DNA from: Comamonadaceae bacterium
Lineage (GTDB): Bacteria; Pseudomonadota; Gammaproteobacteria; Burkholderiales; Burkholderiaceae_C
NCBI GenBank assembly: GCA_947443645.1
Contig: CANEXF010000004.1
Coordinates: forward strand, 175,816 to 239,815
Direction of reading: 5' to 3'
DNA length: 64,000 nucleotides
Shown here: positions 1 through 10,940 of the stretch, one piece after another
Position numbering within the stretch: position 1 is the stretch's first letter
Layout of the letters: each line of letters begins with the position of its first letter
Made by a program: the position numbers and the translations under genes
The notes under the pieces: model-generated
Database searches by the model: none
What the model saw: only the letters and a program-made list of their open reading frames with translations
Told to the model about the DNA's origin: nothing

Positions 1-1
1 C

Positions 2-2998
2 AACCGCCTGTCCGATACCCGCGAAAACCTGACCCGGGTCGAAGACATCCTGCGTGAGCTCAATGCCAATCTGGACCGGCTCGAAAAGCAGGCCGAGGTC
101 GCGATGCGCTACAACAGCCTGCAGGCCGATGGCAGCCTGAAGCAGCACCAGCTCTGGTTTTTAAAGCGCTTGGACGCCGAAGCCGACCAGAGCAAGGTCA
201 AGGCCGACGCCGAAAAGGCGGTCAACGACCTCGAAAGCCGTGTCGCCGACTTGCGTCATATCGAGGCTGACCTTGAAGCCATACGCCAGGCGCATTACGC
301 CGCCGGCGACCATGTCAACCAGGCCCAGGGCAAGCTTTACGAAGCCAGCACCGAGGTCGGACGGCTCGAAGCAGAGATCCGCTTTGTTGTCGATGGCCGG
401 CTGCGCGTCGAGCAGCGTCTGGCCCAGCTCAAGGAACAAACCGCCCAATGGGCCACACGCCGGGAAGACGCGGCTATCGAATCTGAAAGCCTGTCGGCGC
501 AGGCCTTTGACGCCGAAGAAAAAGCCGAACTGCTGGCCGCGCAGAGCGAAGAGCAGCAAGGTCAGTTGCCCGCACTGGAAGAGTCGCTGCGCAGCGCCCA
601 GGCCAAAGCCAACGAGCAGCGCGCCAGTGTCACCCAGGTGCAGCAGCAAATACAGGTGCTGGCCGCCGACCAGCGCAACATTGAAGAACAGTCGCGCATA
701 CTGAGCTTGCGCATGGAGCGCCTGGGCGCCGACCGCAATGCCCTCAATGCGCCCGACGAAGCCCGTCTGGTCAACCTCAACCAGCAATTTGACAATGCCA
801 GGCAGGCGCTGGTCGAGGCTGAGGCACGGCTGGAGGAACTGAGCGACAGCGTGCCCCAGCTCGATGAAGACCGCCGCGCCAAGCAGCAGGCCGTCAACAC
901 CGAATCTGCCAAACGGGCCGATTTGTCCGCCCGCATGGAAGCGCTCAAGGCGCTGCAGGAAAAAGTCAAGACCGACGGCAAGCTCAAGCCCTGGCTGGCC
1001 AAGCATGGACTTGACGGCCTGCAAGGGCTGTGGAGCCGCATTCACATAGAGCAGGGCTGGGAAAACGCCCTGGAGGCCGCACTGCGCGAGCGCCTGGGCG
1101 CGCTGGAAGTCAGCCGGCTCGACCTGGTGCGCGGTTTTGCCGGCACCGACGGCCGTGACAGCCCGCCGGCCAAGCTGTCCTTTTACTCGCCGCCCCCGGG
1201 CGCTGCCGCCGGCCGTGCCAACAGCCATATCAACCTCAAGCCGCTGGCCGATCTGCTGCGTCTGAACGACGCCAGCCAGTCAGCCCTGCTGGGCGACTGG
1301 CTGCATGGCTGCTATACCGCTGAAAAGCTCGACGATGCGCTGGCCGCACGCGAGCGGCTGCTGCCCGGAGAAGTGATTTACGTCATGAGCGGCCACGCGG
1401 TGACGCCCTACAGCGTGAGCTTTTACGCCCAGGACTCCGAGCAGGCCGGACTGCTCGCGCGTGCCCAGGAAATTGAAAACCTGGACAAACAGCTCAAGGC
1501 CCAGCTGCTGATCGCCGAGGAAGCACGTTCTGCCTCCCTGCGCGCTGAGGCCGCCTACGCGGATGCGGCAGCAAGGCTGGCCAGCGCGCGCCGTGAGGCC
1601 GCCGAAGGCCAGAGTCGCACGCATGAGCTGCAAGTTGAAGTGCTGCGCCTGACACAGCTGGCCGAACAGACCCGCGCGCGCAGCGAGCAGATTCTGGCCG
1701 ACATGGGCGAGATCGAGGCCCAACTGGCCGATCTGCAGGAGCGCAAGTTCACGGCTGAAGGCCGTTTTGAAGAACTCGACATGCAACTGGCCGACAGCCA
1801 GGAGCGTCACGCCCAGCTCGACGACCGCGTGATAGAAACCGAACGCAAATTGAACGAGTCGCGCGAGCAGCAGCGCGCGCTGGAGCGCCAGTCGCAGGAA
1901 GCCCAGTTTGCGCTGCGCAGCCTGGCGTCGCGGCGCGAGGAGTTGGCGCGCTCGCTGCTGATCGCAGCCCAGCAGGCCGACACGATTGCGCTCGAAGAAC
2001 AGCGGGCCCAGGAGGAACTCTCGCGCCTGACCGACGCGGCGGCGCAAGCCGGCCTGCAGTCGGCCTTGAGCATCAAACTCGAACGCGAAGCTGACCTGGG
2101 CGCCAAGCGCAGCCAGTACGATGACTTGACGGCCAAGCTGCGCGCCAGCGACGAGCGGCGCCTGCAACTCGAGCGCGAGCTTGACCCGCTGCGCCAGCGC
2201 ATCACCGAGTTTCAGCTCAAGGAACAGGCCGCGCGCCTGGGGCTGGAGCAATACGCGCAGCTGCTGGCTGACGCGCAGGCCGACCTGACCGCTGTCGAGC
2301 TGTCGATTCAAAACGGCAATGTGCGACTGACGGGTTTGCAGGGCGACATTGACCGCATCAACCGCGAGATTCAATCGCTGGGCGCGGTCAATCTGGCGGC
2401 GCTAGACGAACTGAGCACGGCGCGTGAACGCAAGCAGTTTCTCGATGCGCAGTCGGCTGACCTGAATGAAGCCATGACCACGCTGGAAGACGCGATCAAG
2501 AAAATCGACATGGAAACACGTGACTTGCTGGCCAGCACCTTTGCGGCGGTCAACGAGCACTTCGGCAAGATGTTCCCGGAACTGTTCGGCGGTGGCAATG
2601 CCAAGCTCATGATGACGGGTGAAGAAATTCTCGACGCCGGTGTGCAGGTCATGGCCCAGCCACCGGGCAAGAAAAACCAGACCATTCATTTGCTGTCAGG
2701 CGGAGAAAAAGCGCTGACTGCGATCGCGCTGGTGTTTGCGATTTTCCAGCTCAATCCAGCGCCTTTTTGCCTGCTGGACGAGGTCGATGCGCCGCTGGAC
2801 GATGCCAATACCGAGCGCTATGCAAAACTGGTCGCGAGCATGAGCAAGCAAACCCAGTTTTTGTTCATCAGCCACAACAAGATTGCCATGGAAATGGCCG
2901 AACAACTGATTGGTGTGACCATGCAGGAACAAGGGGTGTCACGCATCGTGGCGGTGGACATGGAAGCCGCGCTCGGCTTTGCGGGGGCCGGCGCATGA
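2..2998 (+). CDS. smc: Chromosome segregation protein SMC (5' end outside window)
   Basis: SMC is the ATPase of the condensin-like complex that compacts and separates sister chromosomes. The frame is open from the first bases of the window, so the N-terminal head with Walker A lies upstream. Visible parts are long charged coiled coils rich in E, Q, A and R, a hinge at about nt 970-1430, a second coil, and the C-terminal head with the ABC signature LLSGGEKAL (about nt 2690) and Walker B CLLDEVDAPLDDAN (about nt 2770-2810). The stop overlaps the next start (ATGA), so smc and zipA are probably translationally coupled. The order smc-zipA-ligA is usual in betaproteobacteria. Internal ATG codons such as the one at 104 are not the start, because the coil continues upstream of it. 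Confidence 0.97.
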   Translation, partial: NRLSDTRENLTRVEDILRELNANLDRLEKQAEVAMRYNSLQADGSLKQHQLWFLKRLDAEADQSKVKADAEKAVNDLESRVADLRHIEADLEAIRQAHYAAGDHVNQAQGKLYEASTEVGRLEAEIRFVVDGRLRVEQRLAQLKEQTAQWATRREDAAIESESLSAQAFDAEEKAELLAAQSEEQQGQLPALEESLRSAQAKANEQRASVTQVQQQIQVLAADQRNIEEQSRILSLRMERLGADRNALNAPDEARLVNLNQQFDNARQALVEAEARLEELSDSVPQLDEDRRAKQQAVNTESAKRADLSARMEALKALQEKVKTDGKLKPWLAKHGLDGLQGLWSRIHIEQGWENALEAALRERLGALEVSRLDLVRGFAGTDGRDSPPAKLSFYSPPPGAAAGRANSHINLKPLADLLRLNDASQSALLGDWLHGCYTAEKLDDALAARERLLPGEVIYVMSGHAVTPYSVSFYAQDSEQAGLLARAQEIENLDKQLKAQLLIAEEARSASLRAEAAYADAAARLASARREAAEGQSRTHELQVEVLRLTQLAEQTRARSEQILADMGEIEAQLADLQERKFTAEGRFEELDMQLADSQERHAQLDDRVIETERKLNESREQQRALERQSQEAQFALRSLASRREELARSLLIAAQQADTIALEEQRAQEELSRLTDAAAQAGLQSALSIKLEREADLGAKRSQYDDLTAKLRASDERRLQLERELDPLRQRITEFQLKEQAARLGLEQYAQLLADAQADLTAVELSIQNGNVRLTGLQGDIDRINREIQSLGAVNLAALDELSTARERKQFLDAQSADLNEAMTTLEDAIKKIDMETRDLLASTFAAVNEHFGKMFPELFGGGNAKLMMTGEEILDAGVQVMAQPPGKKNQTIHLLSGGEKALTAIALVFAIFQLNPAPFCLLDEVDAPLDDANTERYAKLVASMSKQTQFLFISHNKIAMEMAEQLIGVTMQEQGVSRIVAVDMEAALGFAGAGA

Positions 2999-4077
2999 GC
3001 ACGCTTCAGATCAGCCTGACCATCGCCGGTGGCTTGCTGCTGGCCGGCGTCGTGGCCCACAGCGCCTGGTCGGCGCGTAAAAACCTGCCCAAACGTGCCA
3101 CGCCTGAAACGACCAGCGAAGCCGGCCTGGAGCCGGCTCAGACCGATGCGCCGGGCGATTCGGGCCAAGAGCCACAAGAACGCCAGGAACCCCGTTTCGA
3201 CATCGACGGCGACTCTGGTCTGGGGGCACTGACCACGCTGATGGCGCTGGAGAAAAAGCCCGGGCTGGATGCATTGATCGACGTGATCGCACCGGTGGTG
3301 ATTGATGCCGTGGTGTCTGGCGAAGCGGCCCTGGCCGCCATGCCCAGCACGCGCCGCGCCGGTAGCAAGCCCTTCGGCGTCGAAGGCCTGAGCGTCGCCA
3401 ACGGCGAATGGGAGTTTCCTTGCGCCGGGCAGCGCTACAGCGCTTTTCAGTGCGGCGTTCAACTTGCCAACCGGGTTGGCGCGCTGAACCAGATCGAGTA
3501 TTCCGAGTTCGTGATCAAGGCGCAGGCCTTTGCTGACGCCATAGACGGCGCCCCGGAATTTCCCGAAATGCATGACGAAGTCGCGCGTGGTCGCGAACTT
3601 GACCAGTTTGCAAGTGCCCATGATGCACAGCTGAGTTTTACGCTGCGCGCGCTGAACACCGCCTGGAGTCCGGGCTATGTCGCGCAGAACGCGGCCAGGC
3701 TGGGTTTCGTGGCCGGCTCCATACCCGGGCGCATGGTGCTGCCGGCGAATCAGCAAGGTGGCGCGCCCATTTTGGGATTGGCCTTCGACACCCAGGCCGC
3801 CATGGCCGAAGACCCCGAGCAGACCGCCTTGCGCGAAATCACCCTGTCGCTGGACGTGCCGCAGGTGCCGCGCGGCGATCAGCCCTTTGCGCGCATGTGC
3901 GAGGCCGCGATTGCGCTGGCCACGGGCATGGATGGTGTCATCGTTGATGACAACGGCAACCTGATTCCGGCTTCGGCCATGGACGGCATCGCCACCGAGC
4001 TGGAGCTGCTGTATGACACGCTGGACCAGCGCGAGTTGTCTGCGGGCTCGGTGCTGGCCAGACGACTTTTTTCCTGA
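2995..4077 (+). CDS. zipA: Cell division protein ZipA homologue
   Basis: ZipA is an inner-membrane protein that tethers FtsZ protofilaments at the division site. The 360-residue product starts MSTLQISLTIAGG, giving a membrane anchor at about residues 5-24 as expected for ZipA. A charged, variable linker (P, E and Q rich) follows, and then a C-terminal FtsZ-binding domain from about residue 220 (AWSPGYVAQNAARLGF, GRMVLPAN, ILGLAFDT). The ATG at 2995 overlaps the smc stop; an in-frame start further upstream would lie inside smc and is not needed. Low sequence conservation is normal for this family, so the call rests on topology, C-terminal similarity and position between smc and ligA. Confidence 0.88.
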   Translation: MSTLQISLTIAGGLLLAGVVAHSAWSARKNLPKRATPETTSEAGLEPAQTDAPGDSGQEPQERQEPRFDIDGDSGLGALTTLMALEKKPGLDALIDVIAPVVIDAVVSGEAALAAMPSTRRAGSKPFGVEGLSVANGEWEFPCAGQRYSAFQCGVQLANRVGALNQIEYSEFVIKAQAFADAIDGAPEFPEMHDEVARGRELDQFASAHDAQLSFTLRALNTAWSPGYVAQNAARLGFVAGSIPGRMVLPANQQGGAPILGLAFDTQAAMAEDPEQTALREITLSLDVPQVPRGDQPFARMCEAAIALATGMDGVIVDDNGNLIPASAMDGIATELELLYDTLDQRELSAGSVLARRLFS

Positions 4078-6231
<2,154 letters not shown>

Positions 6232-6266
6232 GTGCACCAAGGCTTTCGTGCCGCGATAATCCGGCC

Positions 6267-6806
6267 ATGAGTATTCGAGAAATCATCAAAATGGGCGATG
6301 CGCGGCTGCTTCGCATCGCCCAGCCAGTCACCGAATTCGACACCGACGAGCTGCACCTGCTGGTCCTGGACATGTTCGACACCATGCGCGCGGTCAACGG
6401 CGCCGGGCTGGCTGCGCCGCAGATTGGCGTTGATCTTCAACTGCTGATTTTTGGCACTGACCAGATCAATCCGCGTTACCCCGATGCGCCCTTGGTGCCA
6501 AGAACGGTGCTGCTCAACCCTGTGCTCACACCTTTGGGCGACGACATGGAAGAGGGCTGGGAAGGCTGCCTGTCTGTGCCCGGTCTGCGCGGCATGGTGC
6601 CGCGTTTTTCAAGCATCCGCTACACAGGGTTCGATCCCTACGGCGACGCGATTGATCGCACGGTCGATGGTTTTCATGCGCGCGTGGTACAGCACGAATA
6701 CGACCACCTGATTGGCAAGCTGTACCCGATGCGCATCCGCGACTTCAGCAAGTTTGGCTATACGGACGTGCTGTTTCCAGGACTCGATGCATCCGACGAC
6801 GATTGA
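6267..6806 (+). CDS. def: Peptide deformylase
   Basis: Removes the N-formyl group from nascent proteins; a metal-dependent cytosolic enzyme. The 179-residue protein carries the three diagnostic motifs: GAGLAAPQ (residues 45-52), EGCLS (99-103, with the metal-binding Cys) and HEYDH (143-147, with two metal-binding His and the catalytic Glu). Length and motif spacing fit a type I deformylase. It is not beside fmt or rsmB here, so it may be a second def copy; Comamonadaceae often carry more than one. Transcription converges with the leuD-like gene. Confidence 0.95.
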   Translation: MSIREIIKMGDARLLRIAQPVTEFDTDELHLLVLDMFDTMRAVNGAGLAAPQIGVDLQLLIFGTDQINPRYPDAPLVPRTVLLNPVLTPLGDDMEEGWEGCLSVPGLRGMVPRFSSIRYTGFDPYGDAIDRTVDGFHARVVQHEYDHLIGKLYPMRIRDFSKFGYTDVLFPGLDASDDD

Positions 6807-6818
6807 GTTCCTGAGGCT

Positions 6819-7427
6819 TCAGCCCATGCGCTGAAGCCAAGGTTCTTCAGATGCGATTTTGGCCTCATGCGCCGCGATCGCATCCGCGTAGCGCAAGGTG
6901 CGCGTGATGTCATCTTCGCCCGAAAGCAATTGCGCCCGGTGGCCCGACGCAAGGCCAAAGCTGATACTGAATCCACCCGGCGCTGTCAATTTGCAGGCGG
7001 CAATGTCCATTTCCAGTTCCTGCGCCATGCTGCCGGTTTCCAGCGCCGCGATCAACGCCGCGTGGTCCTGCGGCGTAACGGTGGCGGCCACGATGCCGTT
7101 TTTCACGCAGTTGTTGCGAAAAATGTCGCCAAACGAAAGCGCCACGATGGCCTGAATGCCATAGTCGGCCAGCGCCCAGACCGCATGCTCTCTTGAGGAG
7201 CCGCAACCAAAATTACGGCTTGCCACAAGGATTTGTGCGCGCTGTTCAGCAGTCACAAATGCTGCCTCAAGGTGGCCCGCAGCCACCCAGTCGGCAAACA
7301 GGTGTGCGCCCATGCCTGCACGATCGGTCTTTTTCAGGAACTGGGCGGGGAAGATGGCGTCTGTGTCGATGTCGTCACGCGCCAGCAGCGCGGCCCGGCC
7401 CTTAAGTTTTGTAACTGCTTGCCTCAT
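6819..7427 (-). CDS. LeuD-like small subunit of an isopropylmalate dehydratase-family (de)hydratase
   Basis: Small (swivel) subunit of a LeuCD-type Fe-S (de)hydratase, 202 residues, with the conserved substrate-loop motif RNFGCGSSREH (71-81) and DIDTDAIFPAQFL near the N terminus. Its ATG overlaps the end of the upstream large-subunit gene, so the two are co-translated. Compared with the usual Burkholderiales biosynthetic LeuD it looks divergent, and no leuB follows. It sits beside an amidase, a racemase-superfamily protein and an isocitrate-lyase-family enzyme. The substrate may therefore be a maleate- or citraconate-type acid rather than isopropylmalate; this is inferred from context. Without a whole-genome view, a role in leucine synthesis is not excluded. 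Confidence 0.85.
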   Translation of the reverse strand: MRQAVTKLKGRAALLARDDIDTDAIFPAQFLKKTDRAGMGAHLFADWVAAGHLEAAFVTAEQRAQILVASRNFGCGSSREHAVWALADYGIQAIVALSFGDIFRNNCVKNGIVAATVTPQDHAALIAALETGSMAQELEMDIAACKLTAPGGFSISFGLASGHRAQLLSGEDDITRTLRYADAIAAHEAKIASEEPWLQRMG

Positions 7428-8827
7428 GACAAAAACTCCCTTGGGTCGGTGAAGGCGCCGCGCAACGCTGAAGCCGCTACAGCCGCCGGGCTCATCAGGT
7501 GGGTGCGGCCACCCTGGCCTTGGCGGTTTTCAAAATTCCGGTTGGAGCTTGAGGCGCTCCGCTGGCCTGCGGTCAGCGCATCGCCATTCATGCCTATGCA
7601 CATGGAGCAGCCCGACTCTCTCCATTCAAAGCCGGCATCCACAAAAATCTGCGCCAGGCCTTCGGCCTCTGCCGCACGCTTGACCAGCATGGAGCCAGGC
7701 ACCACCAGGCCCCGCACGCTGGATGCAACCTGCCGCCCCTTGACGACAGTTGCTGCGGCCCGCAGGTCTTCGATGCGCGAATTGGTGCACGACCCGATAA
7801 AGGCCACGTCAATCGGTATGCTGGCAATCGTCTGGCCCGCGCGCAGGCCCATGTAAGCCAGTGCGGCTTCAAACCGCGGTTGTTCGTCGGCATTGCCGTT
7901 GTTGAACGCAGCAGGCACACGCTCGTTGAACGTGGCGCTGTCGGCCGGTGTGGTGCCCCAGGTCAGCATGGGCTGGACGGCTGAGGCATCAATGCTTTCA
8001 AGGCGGTTGAAGTCGCTGGGCGCGTCGGTCTTCAAACTGCTACAGTGCTTGACGGCTTCGTCGAACGTCGCCTTTGCCAGGCCAGAAACACGGCTGCGCA
8101 GGTAGTCCACAGTAAGGCTGTCAGGCGCCACCAGCCCGAAGCGGGCGCCAGCCTCTATGGTCATGTTGCAAAGCGTCAGGCGCGCTTCTATTGAAAGGGC
8201 GCTGATGGCCGAACCAAAGTATTCGATGGAAAAACCGGCACCGCCAGCCGTACCTATCTGGTGGATGATCGCCAGGGCCAGGTCTTTTGCGTAGGCGCCC
8301 TTGGCAAGGTGGCCATCGACCTGGATGCCCATGCTGCGAACCTTGCGCATCCAAAGGGTTTGCGTGCTCATGACATGTTCGGCCTCTGACGTGCCTATGC
8401 CCCAGGCCAAGGCGCCCAGAGCGCCCAGCGTTGCAGTATGGGAATCCCCACACACGGCAGTACAGCCCGGCAGTATGAAACCCTGCTCGGGTGCGACCAC
8501 ATGAACAATGCCCTGCCGCGCGTCGTCCAGGTCAATCAGCCGCATGCCGGTTGCGCGTGCGTTGGTGCGCAAGGTTGCGATCTGGGCTGCACTTTCGGGA
8601 TTGGGGATGTTGGTCACGCGATCTGCCGTGGTCGGCACGTTGTGATCCTGGATCGCCATGTGGCGCTCTAGCGAGTGCAGCACCCGGCCAGACGCCGCCA
8701 GACCGGCAAAGGCCTGTGGGCTGGACACTTCGTGTACGAGGTGCCTGTCGATGTAGACAAGGTCTTCACCATCGTTGTTGCTGGCCACCACATGGGTTTG
8801 CCATATCTTGTCGAACAGGGTGCTCAC
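7424..8827 (-). CDS. LeuC-like large subunit of an isopropylmalate dehydratase-family (de)hydratase
   Basis: Aconitase-superfamily large subunit, 467 residues, starting with GTG. The three [4Fe-4S] ligands are intact: C347 (IGSCTNSR), C407 and C410 (GCSMCIG), at the same numbers as in E. coli LeuC. Other family motifs are VCGDSHTATLGALGALAWGIGT and RNFENRQGQGGRTHLMSP (both shown here in part). The region GGAGFSIEYFGSAISALSIE differs from the typical biosynthetic form, which suggests a paralogue. It is cotranscribed with the LeuD-like gene. The activity is almost certainly hydration/dehydration of a 2- or 3-hydroxy dicarboxylate. The substrate is unknown; citraconate, maleate, dimethylmaleate and isopropylmalate are all possible for the family. 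Confidence 0.88.
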   Translation of the reverse strand: MSTLFDKIWQTHVVASNNDGEDLVYIDRHLVHEVSSPQAFAGLAASGRVLHSLERHMAIQDHNVPTTADRVTNIPNPESAAQIATLRTNARATGMRLIDLDDARQGIVHVVAPEQGFILPGCTAVCGDSHTATLGALGALAWGIGTSEAEHVMSTQTLWMRKVRSMGIQVDGHLAKGAYAKDLALAIIHQIGTAGGAGFSIEYFGSAISALSIEARLTLCNMTIEAGARFGLVAPDSLTVDYLRSRVSGLAKATFDEAVKHCSSLKTDAPSDFNRLESIDASAVQPMLTWGTTPADSATFNERVPAAFNNGNADEQPRFEAALAYMGLRAGQTIASIPIDVAFIGSCTNSRIEDLRAAATVVKGRQVASSVRGLVVPGSMLVKRAAEAEGLAQIFVDAGFEWRESGCSMCIGMNGDALTAGQRSASSSNRNFENRQGQGGRTHLMSPAAVAASALRGAFTDPREFLS

Positions 8828-8873
8828 GGATGTCTCTTTCTGCAGGAAGCTGCGTTCAATTCTGTGCGTCTGA

Positions 8874-9332
8874 TCAGCAGTGATGAAAGCGGAAATGGTC
8901 TGTCAAGCTGACAATCAGCCCCGCCGTGGGCGAGGGGAAATGCCCGCTGAACAGCAGAGTAGTTGTGTCGGCCAGTTGGTGAACCAGCTCAGACCGGGTT
9001 TGTGCAGCTTGCGCGGCGTCATGGCAAAAACGCGATGACAGCGACAGGTCAATCAGCTGCGCCGGGGTGTGCAGGATATCGCCGGCAAACACCGCGTGTT
9101 CGACCAGCACACCCCCTTTCACCGGGCCACGGCCGTTGACCAGATTCACCACCACAGGAGGCCGGCAGGCGCTGTGAATCAGTTCCATGAAACGCTGCAT
9201 GCCGGCGGCGGCCATTTCATACGGCTTGACGACACAGGTGTTGCCAAAGGCGATGGCAGATGCGAGCTCTATCGAGCAAAGCGTGATTGGCTTCCAGCAC
9301 ATCACTGCGGCGCTCATCCGTGATGGGGTCAT
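8874..9332 (-). pseudogene. Fused remnants: aldehyde dehydrogenase fragment plus MBL-fold hydrolase C terminus
   Basis: A 152-codon open frame that matches two unrelated families end to end. The first part (about 9122-9280) carries AIAFGNTCVVKP and PPVVVNLVNGRG, the cofactor-binding stretch of aldehyde dehydrogenases, about 65 residues of a ~480-residue enzyme. The second part (about 8877-9121) carries HAVFAGDILHTPAQLI, SSRFCHDAAQAAQTRS and FSGHFPSPTAGLI, the C-terminal third of a metallo-beta-lactamase-fold hydrolase. Neither part has its catalytic residues complete: there is no ALDH Cys/Glu and no HxHxDH. The simplest reading is two decayed genes joined by deletion. A translated chimera is possible, but I see no convincing start signal. 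Confidence 0.65.
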
Positions 9333-9362
9333 ACACAGGAATGCGGTGCTGCTGCGCAGGCG

Positions 9363-9563
9363 CTACAAAGCGCCCGCCATTGCAAGCGGTATAGACGGTA
9401 CGGCCTGCGCAATCACCAGTCCGGCGAATCCGCAGACCATGAAAACCTCGGTGTGCGCGAAATTGATGCGGTGCAGTACCCCAACACCCGAGGTGAAGCC
9501 CACCGCGACTAGCGCATACAGGCCGCCTATCATGAGGCCGTTGATAATTTGACCGGCAATCAT
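9363..9563 (-). pseudogene. Truncated LivH-type branched-chain amino acid ABC permease (N-terminal fragment)
   Basis: A 66-codon frame beginning MIAGQIINGLMIGGLYALVAVGF and containing GVLHRINFAHTEVFM, the well-known N-terminal signature of LivH permeases (full length about 290 residues), here quoted in part. The frame stops after two or three membrane segments, and nothing downstream on the strand continues the family; the next sequence resembles aldehyde dehydrogenase instead. It is therefore a remnant of a lost Liv transporter operon. The intact Liv system at 32481-37622 is a different copy. Confidence 0.7.
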
Positions 9564-9576
9564 CTACTGGCCTACA

Positions 9577-10317
9577 TCAATAGTGAGACAGCAGCTTGCC
9601 AAAGCCCTGCAGCTTGTCGTTGATGCCGACGGCGCGTAGCGCGTGCCAGTAGGTTGCCGTGTTGATCGCGATGACTGGCTTTCCAAGATATAGCTCTGCA
9701 GCTGCTGCAAAACGAACCATGGATAAATTGGTGCCGACCTGGACGATGGCGTCCACATCGTCGCCATCGAGTTGCCTCAGCGCATCGCGACACATCTCGT
9801 CTGTGGTGTGGGCGATTTGTACAGGACTGGGTCGCCGCAGGCATAGGTCGCGCACGACGGTGAAGCCGCAGTCCTGATAAAACCGGCGGACTTCGTCGTT
9901 CGCGACAGGAAAGTAGGGGGAAAGAAAGGCAATCCTCTTGGCCTTGTAAACATTGAGGGCAGCTTCAGTGGCAAATGAGCCACAGGAAACCTCCACACCG
10001 GCGCGTTCCCGCATCATGGCGAGGTAGCTCTCGGCGCCTTTGCGTCCGTCCCAGAATGTCGCGGCCGACATACCCATCACCAGGTACTGCATCTCACAAC
10101 TTTTGAGAACGTCTACCGCCTGCAGGGTGTTGCCCTGAATGTTCTTGACCAGTTTCAGAAATTCTTCGTTGGTACTGACGGGATCATTGGGAATGATGAT
10201 CCGGCTGTAGTGGTTGGTCACGCCCACAGGACGCATGTCGTCAAAGTCCGGCTGGACGATGGTGTTGGTGGAAGGGCCCAGCGCCCCGAACTTCATGCGA
10301 TAACCAAGATGATCCAT
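9577..10317 (-). CDS. Maleate isomerase/arylmalonate decarboxylase-family protein (Asp/Glu racemase superfamily)
   Basis: A 246-residue protein of the Asp/Glu racemase superfamily, subgroup of maleate cis-trans isomerase (NicE) and arylmalonate decarboxylase: GALGPSTNTIVQPDF near the N terminus, AKRIAFLSPY mid-protein and LGKPVIAINTATYWHALR near the C terminus. Known maleate isomerases use two cysteines, one in each half. Here the equivalent places read MGMSAATFWDG and VQVGTNLSMVR, with Ser and Thr/Asn, so both catalytic cysteines appear to be missing (alignment by eye). It lies 2 bp after the amidase gene in an operon. Either the chemistry differs or the subgroup uses other residues; 'maleate isomerase' should be treated as a family name only. 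Confidence 0.8.
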   Translation of the reverse strand: MDHLGYRMKFGALGPSTNTIVQPDFDDMRPVGVTNHYSRIIIPNDPVSTNEEFLKLVKNIQGNTLQAVDVLKSCEMQYLVMGMSAATFWDGRKGAESYLAMMRERAGVEVSCGSFATEAALNVYKAKRIAFLSPYFPVANDEVRRFYQDCGFTVVRDLCLRRPSPVQIAHTTDEMCRDALRQLDGDDVDAIVQVGTNLSMVRFAAAAELYLGKPVIAINTATYWHALRAVGINDKLQGFGKLLSHY

Positions 10318-10319
10318 TG

Positions 10320-10940
10320 CTAGACTTTCGAAAGTAGTTGGAGAAAAGCGTCACGCGACATCACATCGGCATATTTCTGGCGTATGTCGAACAGGTTGGC
10401 CTCATGGGGCTCGATGGCTCGATCGCCTACGCAGTCCTCGATAACGATGGTGCGGAAATTGAACTGCATGGCGTCAATCGCTGTTGCGCGAACGCAGCCG
10501 CTGGTGGTGCAGCCAACCACCACTGCGGTGTCAACGCCGCGCAGGTGCAGCCACTCGGACAGGCCGGTGGAGAAAAAGGCAGAGGCCGAGACCTTGCGCA
10601 GCACCCATTCGCCGCTTATTGGCGTGAGCTGCGGCACGATTTGCGAGCCGGGTGCGTGTTCGGTCAACGTCAGAAGCGGCGGCACCTTCATGCAAAACAC
10701 ATTTTTATTCGCGCCATCATCTGCAAACACCACGCGCGTGTGGACTACGGGCAGGCCGGCCTTGCGAAAGGCAGCCAGCAACGGAACAGTGGCCTCGACA
10801 GCTGCTGCGATATGGGGGCCGCCAAATTGCGCTTCGTCCACGAAACCGTTGACGAAGTCCACCAGTATCAGACCGCAGCGTGAGCCGATACCGGAGGCAT
10901 TGCCCATGTTCTGCTTGCGGTAGATGTCTTCCTTGCTCAA
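10320..10940 (-). CDS. Isochorismatase-family cysteine amidohydrolase (maleamate amidase/N-carbamoylsarcosine amidase-like)
   Basis: Cysteine hydrolase of the isochorismatase fold, 206 residues. The catalytic triad can be placed: Asp in LILVDFVNGF (about residue 28), Lys in WVLRKVSASAF (about 115) and Cys in VVGCTTSGCVRATAIDA (about 150), with the cis-peptide motif before it. The closest named relatives by motif are maleamate amidohydrolase NicF and N-carbamoylsarcosine amidase, which hydrolyse a primary amide or carbamoyl bond. Its neighbour is a NicE-like protein, the same pairing as in aerobic nicotinate pathways, but no NicX or NicD homologue is present here. The start overlaps the stop of the upstream lyase gene. 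Confidence 0.85.
   Translation of the reverse strand: MSKEDIYRKQNMGNASGIGSRCGLILVDFVNGFVDEAQFGGPHIAAAVEATVPLLAAFRKAGLPVVHTRVVFADDGANKNVFCMKVPPLLTLTEHAPGSQIVPQLTPISGEWVLRKVSASAFFSTGLSEWLHLRGVDTAVVVGCTTSGCVRATAIDAMQFNFRTIVIEDCVGDRAIEPHEANLFDIRQKYADVMSRDAFLQLLSKV

Noticed and set aside
6815..6838. Inverted repeat ggcttcag...ctgaagcc between def and the leuD-like gene as a terminator
   Set aside because: The 8-bp stem lacks a T-tract on either strand and overlaps the leuD-like coding end; support is too weak for a terminator call.
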